NCBI GenBank assembly: GCA_025345505.1 | Contig: JANVCC010009967.1 | Location: 74,210-138,209 of the forward strand | Length of the DNA stretch: 64,000 nt | DNA from: Todiramphus chloris collaris | Lineage: Eukaryota; Chordata; Aves; Coraciiformes; Alcedinidae | Reading direction: 5' to 3' | Part shown: in pieces, positions 29,003-40,344 of the stretch | Numbering within the stretch: position 1 is the stretch's first letter | How the letters are laid out: every line of letters begins with the position of its first letter | Program-made: the position numbers and the translations under genes | The notes under the pieces: generated by a model | Told to the model about the DNA's origin: nothing | The model's database searches: none | What the model saw: the letters and a program-made list of their open reading frames with translations, nothing else

Positions 29003-30250
29003 GTGCTGACAAAGACATTTCGCAAGATAAGGCCCTAAGAGAACTTAGAACCAGAATTACAAGAATGGGAAACAGAGGTCCCAATACCCCCTTAGAAGTA
29101 TGGTGCCAGTATACAGAGATGTAACATGCCTAGAGGGCAAGGAAAATTGAACTGTTTAAATGGTAACATTTTTGTGGGAGTTATTCTGGATGTGCTGAGA
29201 CGAAACCTGTAGGAATTCCTATAGTCAATAACAGATCCGCTGGCTGGACAGTCCCCAAAGGGAAAGGTTGGTATTGGATATATGGAACGAAGGCTAGAAA
29301 AGCGTTGTCACCAAACTGGTTGGGAACCTGTACCTTAGGAGCAGTGGTTCCAAATACAACTATAATAAATAGATTACAGAACAAAGATGGCTTTAAGACA
29401 TTGCAGAGAAGAAATAAGAGAAGCAATCCTCTAACTGAAAAATGCATGGCTTTCCATTCCTTTGCCAGGTGGTTCCTTCCTTAGCTACAGATAAGTGAAT
29501 TAGAGAAAGCTGCAGTCAGTACCTCAGCTGTTCCAGAAGGTACTGAAAATAAAACTATACATGCCATAAAGGCTTTGCAGGAAAAAGTTTCAAGCTGTCA
29601 GAAGTTACCCTGCAAAACCGAACGGCCTCGGGTAAGGTGTTAGCTGTTCAAGGGGCAGTGCATACTGCAATAAATTCAAGTTGTTGTCTACATGTAGATC
29701 AAAGTGGAAGAGCATCTACAGACTTAGATGAGATTTGGCAACAAACTCTCATGGCACTGTCTCTTGTCCCATGCCAGCTGTGCAGCCCGGGTCAGAGAGA
29801 GAGGAGCCATGCTGCAGAGGCACGCTGGCCCTGTGAGACCCCAGTAGTTTTTGCTAAAGTATGGAATTGATTGAGGAAGTTGTTTCCAAAACATTATTGG
29901 ATTAATAATTGTTGGTTATTAGTCTTCGTGCATACCTATGTTATAATACGACACACCATAAGGTGCTGTGGCAAACTTCTCCAAGGTCACAAAGGCCAAT
30001 CTCAACTTTTGCTACTATCTCCCATGCCAAAAGGAGATGCCAGCATGGCAACGAGGAAAAAGGTGCAGATACCTGTATGGGCTTGGGACAACCCTGCAGA
30101 GCTTGTAATAAAGGTAGAGGAACTGTATTAGGAGAAACGGACTGAAATTACCTCGGGTGAGACTTTAAGTCTCAAAGCTGAGGAGGGCAGGAATGGCTAG
30201 AAGGCTGACAAAGAGATGTTTCACAAGACAAGGGCCTTAGGGGGGATAAT
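29003..30250 (+). pseudogene. Degenerate retroviral env (surface C-terminus and transmembrane subunit) remnant
   Basis: Old endogenous-retrovirus sequence. The part at about 29,150-29,450 resembles the C-terminal end of a surface subunit. The part at about 29,590-29,745 resembles the transmembrane-subunit heptad region with the cysteine motif of gamma-type envelopes. The part at about 29,845-29,960 resembles the region leading into the membrane anchor. It is clearly dead: there are stops (for example at 29,210), several frame changes, no gag or pol, and a segment at 29,746-29,842 that looks foreign to the virus. A purine-rich tract at about 30,238-30,250 precedes the LTR. The first ~40 bases (29,004-29,040) resemble the sequence just before the purine tract (30,205-30,240), a sign of rearrangement. 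Exact retroviral family not determined. Confidence 0.6.
29746..29842 (+). repeat. Segment inside env remnant with an inverted copy at 31,728-31,803
   Basis: About 66 bases starting CTCTCATGGCACTGTCTCTT match the reverse complement of 31,736-31,803 with one substitution and one 2-base indel. After a ~14-base insertion, the shared CCCTGTGAGAC closes the match. The segment interrupts the env-like reading and does not look viral. Confidence 0.75.
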
Positions 30251-30856
30251 GGGACATTGAGCTTAAAAGAAAGCAGTCTTGCGAAAGGAAGAGATAACGT
30301 GAGAATTGCTAAAATGCTTAATTAACGGCTAATTACCATGCGAATGCTCCACCTCTCGGACAGGCCGAAGGTATTGTCAAAAGGAAAAGAGTTAACAAAA
30401 GTTCCAGGTTCCACAGCCAGGGGCAGGGGGGTGGGAGATGTGTCACACCTGGGTGACGCTGGGTGGTCCCAAAAGATAGCAGGAGCTGCAAGAAAAGGGA
30501 ATAGTAAATGTCTTCCTTCGTATGTAAATTTAGGAGTGATGAAATGACTCACNNNNNNNNNNNNNNNNNNNNNNNNNNNNNNNNNNNNNNNNNNNNNNNN
30601 NNNNNNNNNNNNNNNNNNNNNNNNNNNNNNNNNNNNNNNNNNNNNNNNNNNNCCAACTCCTGCCTTCATCTGTAGTGTGAAAAGTGTGTTAATTACTTAG
30701 TGTGGATGTAGTTTGTTTTTTTTTTTTGCGACCATTTTGTGTATAAGACCCCAGCTTATGTCTCTCAAGGGGTACTAGCTTTGAGGGTTACTGGCTGGCA
30801 CCTCTTTTCTGGAATAAAAAGCAAATATCTCGATTCTTTGTGTTGAGTGTATTTTG
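30251..30856 (+). mobile_element. LTR of the retroviral remnant (contains a 100-base gap)
   Basis: Follows the purine tract, beginning around TGAGCTTAAAAG and ending around TTTTGCACA just before the resumed minisatellite. It has AATAAA at 30,813-30,818 shortly before the end, as expected for the R region, and a T-run plus pyrimidine-rich stretch upstream. Its middle is lost in 100 Ns. No matching 5' LTR was seen. Confidence 0.55.
30553..30652. other. Assembly gap (100 N)
   Basis: One hundred Ns inside the LTR; the round length suggests a gap of unknown true size. Confidence 0.99.
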
Positions 30857-30894
30857 CACACTGGGTAAAGAACACAGTTTTGGGATGACAGTTG

Positions 30895-31075
30895 AAGGCA
30901 GGAGCACTGCAACCCCCTGCACCCTCACTGCACCCCCACTGCATCCCTCTGCACCCAGTTGCACACTCAGCCTAATCCTCCTGGTTCCCTGTACTGCATG
31001 TCACTGTCCCCTGCTGCACCTCCAGTGACACCCCATGTAGCCCCCATCTGCAACTCCCAGTACACTCCAATGCAG
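30895..31075. repeat. CTGCACCC/ACTGCACC minisatellite, right part
   Basis: Units of the same kind as at 28,785-28,995 (CCCCTGCACCCTCACTGCAC and variants) resume about 40 bases after the LTR end. The retroviral remnant therefore sits within one array. Confidence 0.65.
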
Positions 31076-31120
31076 GCTCTGCTGCAACTCCACTCTCCTC
31101 TGCAGCCAGCCCTGCTGCTG

Positions 31121-31173
31121 CATCCCATCCCATCCCATCCCATCCCATCCCATCCCATCCCATCCCATCCCAC
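31121..31173. repeat. (CATCC)n pentanucleotide microsatellite
   Basis: Ten uninterrupted CATCC units, followed by CACCCCACGG. Confidence 0.95.
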
Positions 31174-33030
31174 CCCACGGCACTCCTCACTGCACTTCAC
31201 CTCCTGCCAGGAACCTGCCCCTCTATGCAGGGGGACAGCCCCCCCAGGGCTTGGGGAATGGATGCCTTCGTGTCCCAGGGCTGGAATGAGGAGGCTGCTG
31301 GGGGCGTTGTGGAGCATGTCAGGATGGAAGAGAGCAAGGCAGGGTGGTGGTTATCATAGTGGGATGATGGGGATCCTGGTAGGGTGGTGGGGAGCTCAAT
31401 GGGATAATGGGAAGCACAACAGGGTACTGGGGAGCACAGCCCACTGTTTGCAAGTGACGGGACTCAGGAAGGGAGATCCCCCCCTTCTCCAACCATCACC
31501 TACCCATCACAGCCCCTGAGGGGGAAAGACAGGGCACAGCAGCTTGCTACAGCGGCTCCACCTCCATGAGGCCTGGGGCCATAGCTGTTGGCCAGCAGTC
31601 AGATGCTTTCTGCTCACTGCTCAGGAGCACAGAGGACGGTTTGTGTGTGGCCAAGGGATCACCATCCCCACAGTGGCTGTCCCCGCTCCTGGCAGCCCCC
31701 AGAGTCTCCAGCTCCCTGACTGCTGTCTCACAGGGCAGCATGGCTCCTCTCTCTGACCCAGGCTGCACAGCTGGCATGGGACAAGAGACAGTGCCATGAG
31801 AGCTAATGGGCTTTCCCAGCGCTGCTCACCCATGGTTCTCCCCTGCCAGGTGCTGGCTGGGCTGTGCCATTGCTGCTCACTGGTGTGGCACCTGCCACCT
31901 GCTGCTTATTTTGCTGGTGGCGTCCACTGGCCATGCCCCTGGCGCCTCTCCATGGCTTGGCCACATGTGGGGTGCTCCAGTTGCCTGGTATGTGCATCTG
32001 GAGGACATGAGGTGTCCTGGCAAGACCCTGGCAGTTGGTGTTTCTTGGTGAGGCAGGCATCAGAGGCAGCAGTGGGCCAGGATGTGCAGTGGGAAGGGCA
32101 GGAGTTTGGGGACATCTTGCTGGGGTGCTACAGAACCATCTACTGAAACCTTACCCTGAATTAAGGTTATGCAGATCATGTGACAAGTGCTGGCATCTTC
32201 AAGACGAATGACAACAGCTTCAACATGGACTGCTTGCTCACTTTCCCAGCTAGGCTTGACCTGGCACAGACTGGACTCTATGTGGGGTCCCTCTTCTCCT
32301 GACAGAAGCAGCAGGTCACCTGCCAGCCCTCTGGCAAGTGACATGTGGCATGTCAGGACTACTGTTCTGACATTTATCCACCCTACGCCAGCAGCATTGG
32401 CTACATCTCTGTCCCATCCCCACAGAGAATGCGGGCATCCCAGGGGAGATGGTGGGAGTCTGGGCAAGAGTCATGTCGCTGCTTTGCAAAGCACAGTGTG
32501 CCATGGCATGTCTGCAACTGCTGCTGCCTGATGGTGATCATGTCCTGAGCTCTATGAGCAGGAGGGTCTCACCACAGCATGCTGCAAGTCCACAGCACCT
32601 GCTGTGACAGCCCTGGCTTGCCCACTGGAAGCGATGCACCAAGGTCCTGCTGATGGAGGGACCACGTCTGCGTCACATGCTGTCTCCCCAGCACCAGTGC
32701 TGCCCAGCATTGCCAACCCTGTCCCCTTCTCTTGCAGAAGGATGCAGGCTGCCCACTCCACTCTCCCCATCCCCAGCAGCAGCCCTGCTCCCCTCTACAG
32801 CCCAGTGGAACATTGTCCAGACTGGGGTCCTGCTAGCCCCAGGCAATCCAGATGAGTGGGCAGGGGTAAAGAAAGTACCTCAGCCCCATGGTGTGTGGCC
32901 TGGGAGTTTCTCAAAGGCTTTAAATAGCTGAGTTCCCCTTCTGCTCATTTCGAAAGTGAGAAGGGGAACATCCCTCAGAGAAGAGGAAAGAATTGGTCAA
33001 TTGCTATTGCTGGTACAAAAGCTATTTTTA
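31174..33030. other. Intergenic, no gene recognised
   Basis: No exon could be supported. It contains the inverted copy (31,728-31,803) of the segment found inside the env remnant. A minus-strand open frame at about 32,060-32,467 has ordinary composition but no recognised similarity and no convincing splice partners. Confidence 0.45.
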
Positions 33031-33032
33031 AT

Positions 33033-33038
33033 TTTATT
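33033..33038 (-). terminator. Poly(A) signal of the trihelix gene
   Basis: TTTATT on plus reads AATAAA on minus, 105 bp past the stop codon at 33,143, inside an AT-rich patch. Confidence 0.7.
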
Positions 33039-33142
33039 AAAATGTCTCTTTTCTATAAACGTCCAAAATATCCAGGGCCTCTGCTATAAAGATTTGTGCC
33101 ACGTAGTGAAGCTGTCACCCCTGGGGCTGGGGTTGGTGGCAC

Positions 33143-35882
33143 TCATGGTGGGGTGCAGCCAGTGGCAGGGGACACCTGAGTCTCCTCTTTGTCATCTGGA
33201 GAGGTGTGGGGAGTGCTGGCAGAGCAGGGCACCCCAAGGCCACCCTCAAAAAGCGGCATGTCAGGGACGTAGTGGCTGAGGGGGCCGAGGTGGGTCTGTG
33301 GCCGGAGCAGGAGCTGGTGCAGGGTCTCACCCACCTGCACCAGGCTGTGGGAGAGGAGGTGAAGGTGGGAGACAGTGTCACTGGCCAGACTCTCCAGCAG
33401 CGCCTGCTGCTGCCGCGATGTCTGCAGGATCTGCACCAGCAGCTGCTGGACGCTCTGAAGTAAGCCTGCCACGCCAGAGCCTGCAGCGAGAGGGGGGTCA
33501 GTGGCAGCAAACCCTCACCATGGCTCTGAGAGCCTCCTGTGAGGCTGTCAGCATACAGCAGGGAGTACCGACCCTGCAGGCTTGAGTCTGACACTTCTTC
33601 ACCCATTGCTGGTTGCTCGCTCATGGTAGCTGTCCCAAGGGAGCCTGGGGCTGCAGCAGCCACTGGCAGCGCTCGGTTTCCTCTTCCCATCCGTGATGAT
33701 GTCTCTCCAGGAAAACCTGTCACAGTGGTTTGGCAAGGAGGGAGCAACCAGAGTGCTGGAGCCATCCAAGCCCTGTGCTCAGCCTGACCCCACCACAGAG
33801 CCCCAGAAGGGCACAGCCTAAGGGAACCCCTGCCCTCTCTCCCCATGGGCAGGGACAGGACAGAACTCTCCCCTGGATCAGGGAGACTTGCTCAAAGCTG
33901 CAGACCTTACCAGCCTTTTGCTCATCTCTTTCCTGCTTCACAGCAGTGTAACAGCCTGCAAGGAGAGCAGACACAGTCTGTGAGCTGCAGCTACCTCCTG
34001 CGCTGGGATGCATCATGCATGGTGGCCTGGACATACTACTCACCCAGCAGAGGCAGGCTAGGGAAGCGGAGACCAGCATCTGCAATGAGAAGGGTATCAG
34101 ACGCTGCTCGCAGGGACAAGGTGGTTTACTGGGCTGAGAGGGGTATGGAAAGCCTTACGTGGCACAGCAGGGGCAGCAGGCAGCACTCCAACAACGTGGT
34201 CCCCACTGTCTGCTGTGAGAGAGCAAAGAGGAGAGATGCATGGTCTGACAGGACCTGCCGGGGGACCACCACCAGCCCAGGGTGTGTCTGGCTTGCCCCA
34301 GCCAGCCCCGCAGACCGACATGCCCTAGCCACAGCTCCACAGCACCCTGCAGGGCCCCAAAGCATTTCACAAGCTAGATACAAAAGCAGGAGTCACTCAC
34401 CCACCACTGCAATGCAGCCACCTCTGGGCTGGAAGGCAGCAGCGGCGTAGCAGCGCGCAGCAACGCTACACAACAGATTAGGACTGGAAGTGAAGGAGAA
34501 TCCCACATCCACTTGAAACTGCAGGGGGAATTTAGGGAGACAGAAGGTAATTACCCAGTGTGGGATGCTGGACAGAGCGCCCATGCAGATCAGACCCAGG
34601 CATGCATCCTGCATCACCTCAGTGCCAAAACCCCAGGGAGCGCGCACAGGAAGGGGGGTGCAGGATCCACCCCTGGGTGGGCTGCAGGGCAGGGGAGCTG
34701 CAGGCACCTCTCGCCCTCACACCCAGTCCTAACTCATCCAAAGCTTTATGGTATTACTGGGGAAGGGAGGAGCCAGGACCTGCTGAAGGAAGGGGAGTCA
34801 CATGCTGCAGTGCCACACAGCCGCCAGAGCCCCCTGGACCAGATCAGGGCCATGGCCCCTTACAGACCTTGAGCCTCGCAGCCTGCCATGGGACAGCCAG
34901 CAGCCTTGCCAGGCCCTCAGGCTGGATCACAGCTGGGGACCCTCTCCTGCTCCATCCCAGCCATCCCCACACCCTCACACTCTGGGGCCAGTTTGGAGCC
35001 AAAGCCTCTGGAGACACAAGTCCCAGCACCCCCACTGGCAAGCATCCCTGCTGAGGCACTCATGATTGGTCTCCTCAACCACCTAAGCTCCTTGTTCCCA
35101 TCAGTGCTGGCATGGGCTTGAGCTGGAGCCGTGGCCATGCAGCCTGGTGCAGCGGGGCAGACCGGTACTTACGGCTCTCTGGCTCGTCCTTCGCACACTG
35201 CAGCAGCGGGGACAGCAGCACGCCTGGGGCGTCCCCGCCAACATCATGCTCTGCAGGAGGGTGAGGAGGTGCAGAAAAGAGCTTCAATAACTGGGAGATG
35301 AGGGGTGCTTGCCACCCCACAGCCAGAACAAGCCCCATTCCAGCTGCCTGAGCCCACGGGTACCTGGTGGCCCTGGTGATGATGGAGAGCGGGTGGCAAG
35401 AGCTGACCTGCGCTTCCGGGATGGCTGTTTCACCAGGTCTAGAAGAAGAGAAAGAGACCCTTGGTGGCCATGCAGCACCAGTGCTCCCCCAGTATCCCAC
35501 GTCCACCCACTCTGCCAAGCCCACCTGTACATTTTTGGTACCCACCTGGCATCCTCCGCTCGCCAAAGATGGGCCGGCCAGCTGCCTTCCAGATGCTCTT
35601 CATGGCTCGGTAGTGTGCGGGCAAGCGGGGCGAGTGATGGCCTGCCCTCCGGCGCGTCTCCCGCTCCGAGTGGAAAGCCTGCTTGAGTGCCTTCCATTTG
35701 GAGCGGCACTGGGCCACGCTACGCCCATAGCCGGCTGCTGCCAGCCCCCGGGAGATCTCCTGCCACAGAGCCTCGTTGGGTCGCGATGTGGAGGCCATGA
35801 GCAGGGCGGCCTCCCCCGAGCCCTCCACCAGCGCCAGGAGGCTGCTGACCTCCGCCTGCGTCCAGGCTCGCCCGCGGGGCAT
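33143..35882 (-). CDS. Myb/SANT-like (trihelix) DNA-binding domain protein, unnamed
   Basis: Eight coding exons on minus: 35546-35882, 35364-35438, 35173-35250, 34159-34212, 34044-34079, 33911-33955, 33573-33716, 33143-33480. They join to 368 residues and every intron is phase 1. Residues 1-110 form a Myb/SANT-like trihelix domain: RAWTQAEVSSLLALVE with the first Trp, an ALWQEISRGLAAAGYGRS helix, CRSKWKALKQ as the third helix, then a basic stretch and a fourth helix HYRAMKSIW. A basic patch KQPSRKRR (about 118-125) could be a nuclear signal. The last ~110 residues are Leu/Gln-rich (SVQQLLVQILQTSRQQQALL) and likely form an oligomerising coiled coil. Such proteins are usually nuclear DNA binders related to Harbinger-transposon Myb proteins. 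The middle small exons (34159, 34044, 33911) rest on splice consensus and phase only. The frame stays open upstream of the chosen ATG through a repetitive stretch, so a longer N-terminus is possible. Confidence 0.75.
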
Positions 35883-35989
35883 GCTGCCGGGGGCGAAGGC
35901 TGTTGCCGGGGGAATGCTCGGCCCCGGGGCGGCGGTGAGGCTGGGATGGGTAGGGATCAGCCCCGGGACTCGGCCGGGTGCTCCCGAAC

Positions 35990-36260
35990 GCTCACCGGGA
36001 GGCTGCCGCGCCGCGCCGGGACCCGCCGGGAGCTGCACCGGGAACCGCCCCGGGAGCTGCACCGGGAACCGCCCCGGGAGCTGCCCCGGGAGCCACCGGG
36101 AGCTGCACCGGGAGACACCGGGAGCTGCACGGGGAGCCGCTGGGAGCTGCACCGCGGGCCGCACCAGCGGTCGCACCGGCAGCCGCAACGAGCTGCCCAG
36201 CGCTGCATCGGTCGCCGCGCCGGGAGCTGCCGGGAGTCGCCAGGAGCCGCAGCGAGCATG
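35990..36260. repeat. GGGAGCTGCACCGGGAACCGC tandem repeat at trihelix-gene 5' end
   Basis: Degenerate units of about 24-30 bases in a CpG island just upstream of the trihelix-gene start. Read on the minus strand, the frame continuous with the gene is open and would give a repetitive Pro/Gly/Arg/Ser N-terminal extension. More likely it is 5' untranslated or promoter sequence. Confidence 0.7.
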
Positions 36261-37116
36261 TGCGGCTCCGGGAGGAGCCGCTGGGAAACGTAGTCCTGGC
36301 AGCTGCATCCCTCCCTCCATCATCCTCCATCCCGGCGGAGGCGGTCGTTGTCTGTCCGCAGGCATCCCCGCCCCTGCCCGCCCTGCCTGTCCTGCCTGTC
36401 CTTGCCCTGCTCGGCTGCTAGGGATGGAGGTGGCAGGGAGCCCGGGACTGGACCACGCCTGGGGGCACTGGGGAACACTGCCCGCCATACCCGAGGGCAC
36501 GGCAGAGATGGCCATCACGGCAGCCCTCAAGGCTCGGACAGGGGAAGTCGCACCCTTGGCTTTCCAGGGTTGAGATGCAGCTCCAGCCCCATGCAAAAGA
36601 AAACAAAAAAACCCAAACCATCAGAGACCACATCTGATCAAACACCCCGTGGTCTTGCTGCTTTGAGAGTGCGGAGCCTGGAGACGCAGGCAGTGCCCCA
36701 TGTTCTGCTCCTCAGTGATGCCCAGGTCCCCTGCACAGACCCTAGGACATATCTGCTGAGCACCAAGGGGTCAGGCCAGGAGCAACTGCCTCGACACAGC
36801 TGCCCAAGCCAGCCGTGGCCCCACGCCTGAGCAAACAGCCATCCCAACCACTCGCTGTCCCGAAGGCAGGGATGCAGGGTTCCCTTATGCCAGGAACACC
36901 CGAGTGACCGCCTTGCCAGGTCTCCCCCTCACCCTGGTCACTAGCAGCACCACGATCCCTCCCCCTGCCACTCTGGCATTGTGGCCCAGGTGGTGCCTCT
37001 GGGGACCCTGCCAGGAAGTGACACTTTCCATTTTATGTCACACCCGGCTGCTAAAGGGAGTTAGGAGGGGGTTACCACTTCCCCCGTGGGGCACAAAGCA
37101 AGCGGCCAAGGGAAGG

Positions 37117-40100
37117 ATGGAAGAGGGTGTCACCTACGCTGATCTGCGCTTGCCCCCTACACCAGGTAATGGCATGCTGCTCCTGGCCTCTGGCACTTCA
37201 GCTCCTTTGGTGGGTCTCCTGCCTTCTTGTAGCTCCTTGATCTCTGCAAGCCTGTTCCCCCAGCTCAGCTCCCTCTGCTCCCTTTTTCTGAGTTTCCTCT
37301 CCCAAACAGCTCCTCCTTCAGCGGGGTTACAGACTGTGTGCTGATGGGGTGGGCAGGAGAGGCTCAGGGGCAGGGCATGTCCACCACACTACAGTGCCAC
37401 AGCACGCACAGGCACCCCCTGCTCTGCTCCCACCACCCTGTGCCTAGTGCTGTCTGCAGGCAGACAACTTCTAGGAAGCTGACGGTGATGCAAATGGACT
37501 CTGTCTCAGCTTTCCTGGGCTCCCCAACTGCCTCATGGCACCCTGCCCAGGCTTCACAGTCCTTTCCTGTCTGAGGGGTCCCCAATGCTCTCACCCAGGG
37601 CCCAGGTTTAACTCCCTTTCTCAGCTCCTCAGCAATCGGTGCGGCTGCCCTGGTGCTGGGCAGCCTTCAGCCTGGCGTTCCTCGCCCTGCTGCTCCTGCT
37701 GGCACAAATCATCCTCGCTGGATTGAGTTTCCACTGTGAGTACTTGCTTGCGCCTGGACCTCTCTGACTGGGGTCTTGGAGTTGGGGTTGGTGTCACGGG
37801 GCCCATGTACCAACAAGACAGAGCTGCATCTTGCCCATGGAGCTGGACCCATCTGCTTGTGGCCACATGTGTCGTGGGTTCTGGGGCAAGCAGGAAAACT
37901 GGTGAGGCAAGACCTCACCTGGTTGGCAGGGAAAGGAAGACAGGGAGATGGTATGGTTTCGGGGACAGCTGGGGCATCTCGCTCCATCATATGGCAACTA
38001 AATGAAAACAGGAGAGAGAGCAGTGACCCTGAAACTGAAAGGCAGAAGCATTTTCCCTGAGAGCCTGTTGTGTGGTGAGGTCCCAAGTACAGCAAAAGCC
38101 ACAAGAACCTTGATGGGCTTGTCTGGCAGGTCACCTAAAGGGGGAAACCCCCTTAGCCACGGCTGTGGAGCTGTCCTGTGAGAGAGGGCAGTGAGTGTTA
38201 CTGGGAGGAGCCCAGGGTTGGTGTGGACACTCTATGATCTTCTCTATAGATTTGAGACAACAGGTGAGCTGCACCCATTCTTCTTGGATTATGAAGGAGA
38301 ACTCCAGCTATGGGAAACAGACACTGCAAGGTAAGAGAGCCTGGTGGGCTCCTGGGTGAGGTTTGGAGAGGTCACAGCTTCTGCTTTCAAGAGGCAGGAT
38401 CTGTTCCTACTGCAGAAAGTGTCCCCCTGAAGTCTTCCTTCACCCTTGTTGCCCGTCGCCTGGCTCACAGCATGGAGAGCTGCTCCACTGCTGCTGAACC
38501 AGCTTCACTGCTTGGACACCTTCTGAAGAGATGACCCCAGCATGGCTCAGCATTGCCTAGGCATGCCACCAGCACCAGACTCATGGCTGCCATGAGCACC
38601 TGTGTGCCATACACATTGAGTGCTCTCTTTCAACCAGTCTCTGGTGAAGTTGAAGTCTTGCCTGAATTCCCAGCACTCTGCAAATGATGTATGTATCACA
38701 CCCCTAAGCCTGGAGCTCCCCTCCCTGACCCACCTGCCCAATACCAGCACCTTCATGTAACTAGGCCTTCTGCTGGAGATCTGGGGCTGGGATGTTGGAG
38801 CTGGGCTCCAGAGTAAGAGCAAGTGGAAGGTCCTCTCTGTGGTGCAGTCATAGGAGTACACTGGGTTGGCTGGTACCCTGTCTGCCCCTTGTCACCCTCC
38901 TGTCCCTTGGGTTAGGGGCTGCCAGCTTCCCTGTTCTGGCTGCTCCTGCAGGCTGAGCTTCTGATCTACAGGGCAATGCCAGTTCTGCCCAGCCGGTTGG
39001 CTCTGGGATGCGGGGCAGTGCTACTACTTCTCCTCTGCCAAAAAAAGCTGGGAGCAGAGCAGAGAGGACTGCTGCTCCAGAGGGGCACAGCTGGTCACCA
39101 TAAGAACCAATGCCACCCTGGTGAGTGCACCCAACCCAGACTGTCCAATAGCCGATGGGCATTGGGCTGCATTGGTGACCACCTCAAGGTCCCTCCATAG
39201 TCACCCAGCCATCACCACCATTGTTTCAGCTCCCTGGCTCTGCCTCACATACCCAAAGCCTAGCCAAGCCTCCGGGTAGGGAGCTGGCAATGCTACACTC
39301 ATCCTGCATAGCCTCCATTGATAACTGTGTGGCTGGGGCTTGGTGTCACCTCAGGGAGCTCATGCGTGTCCTCTCCTGCTCTAGGCTTTCCTGATGCACA
39401 CAGTGAACATGGAGGTCTTCCATGTGGGGCTGAAGCGGGATGGCTCCAGGACCGACTGGAAGTGGCTGGATGGCACTGCACTGAAGGGGTGAGGCTGTCA
39501 ACTTGTCCCCACCCAGGGCTGCCAAGGTAGCTCAGGGAGATAACGGGGGGACAGACAGCCCACTGACATGCTGGGGTGTGCTCCACACTTTTGCCAGCTC
39601 TTGTCTTCCTAAGGCTGCCCTGGGGCATTTTAGGGAAGGGAAGATTGCAGGGGTCTGTCCCTAGTGCACATGCCCTGTGTGGGCAAAGGGCTGGAGGAGT
39701 CCCCAGAAAGCAGGTTCCCAGGCTTTGCTTGGTGCAGCTCATGCTAAGGCCTGCCAGGAGGGACATGGGGGCGCTGCATGAATGACAGGCCTGGGGGCTG
39801 CATGTCAAACAGGCAGGGGCAAGGTGTGGGGGGGATCAGAGCATGTGTCTTAATTGGGAGGAGGGTGGCAGGGAGCAGTGCTCGCTGGGGGAGATGAGCT
39901 TTGCACCCACAGCATGTCTGTGCAGCCTCCAGCCTTTGGATGGAGGAGCTGCTGATGGGATGACTGCAGCCCTTCCTGCCCATCCCATCTCAGCTTGCTC
40001 TGTCCCTCCAGGTTCTTCCCAATCCAGCGCTCCACCTCCTCTTTCCTGGCCTGCGGCAGAGTGTCAAGCTTGGGGCTGTCAGGCGGTCAGTGCAGGGAAG

Positions 40101-40210
40101 CCCTCGGCTGGGTCTGCATGCAGAGCGCGGCCACCCTGCAGTGGCTTGGGTCCTTGCCACCCACCTTCTTCTGGGGAAACACCACCTACGTCTGCATGGG
40201 GCCACAATGA
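37117..40210 (+). CDS. CD72-like type II C-type lectin receptor with ITIM (short neck)
   Basis: Six coding exons: 37117-37165, 37625-37735, 38250-38330, 38972-39120, 39385-39488, 40012-40210. They join to 230 residues. The cytoplasmic tail begins MEEGVTYADL, a consensus ITIM (VTYADL, Tyr7) as in CD72. It is followed by one Leu-rich transmembrane helix (about 26-50), a ~27-residue neck, and a C-type lectin-like domain from residue 81 (CPAGWLWDAGQCYYFS, then WKWLDG, and CREALGWVC near the end). Lacking obvious Ca-ligand motifs, it probably binds protein ligands in the NK-receptor manner. It differs from CD72 in lacking the long coiled-coil neck exon and the second Tyr motif, and it has a ~30-residue tail after the usual last Cys. 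Position beside CD72 and the same intron phases suggest tandem duplication and divergence. A further small exon between 38,331 and 38,971 is not excluded. Confidence 0.75.
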
Positions 40211-40338
40211 CTGTAGGTATCTCCAGTATGTCCCGCCACCCTGTTACCTGCTTGACCTCAGTGCATGGTCATCTTCGGGTGTCACTGCTTTCTCACTCAC
40301 TTATCCCTCTTTAACCCCCTGGATCTCTGAACTTTGCC

Positions 40339-40344
40339 AATAAA
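40339..40344 (+). terminator. Poly(A) signal of the CD72-like gene
   Basis: AATAAA, 129 bp after the stop codon and followed by a GT-rich stretch, consistent with a short 3' UTR. Confidence 0.75.

Noticed and set aside
28785-31075. Regularly spaced repeats resembling an array of repeats and spacers (CRISPR-like)
   Set aside because: Vertebrate minisatellite with degenerate units and no unique spacers; CRISPR arrays do not occur in this context.
32060-32467. Minus-strand open frame of ordinary composition between the retroviral remnant and the trihelix gene
   Set aside because: No similarity recognised, no convincing start context or splice partners; may be chance.
34398-34516. Candidate extra exon of the trihelix gene with good acceptor and donor
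   Set aside because: In the phase required by the flanking exons it contains a stop codon (TAA) and its donor is in the wrong phase; could be a non-coding or poison exon.
38401-38534. Possible additional exon of the CD72-like gene after CTACTGCAG
   Set aside because: It reads in frame but runs into a stop without a donor site, while exons 38250-38330 and 38972-39120 join directly in phase.
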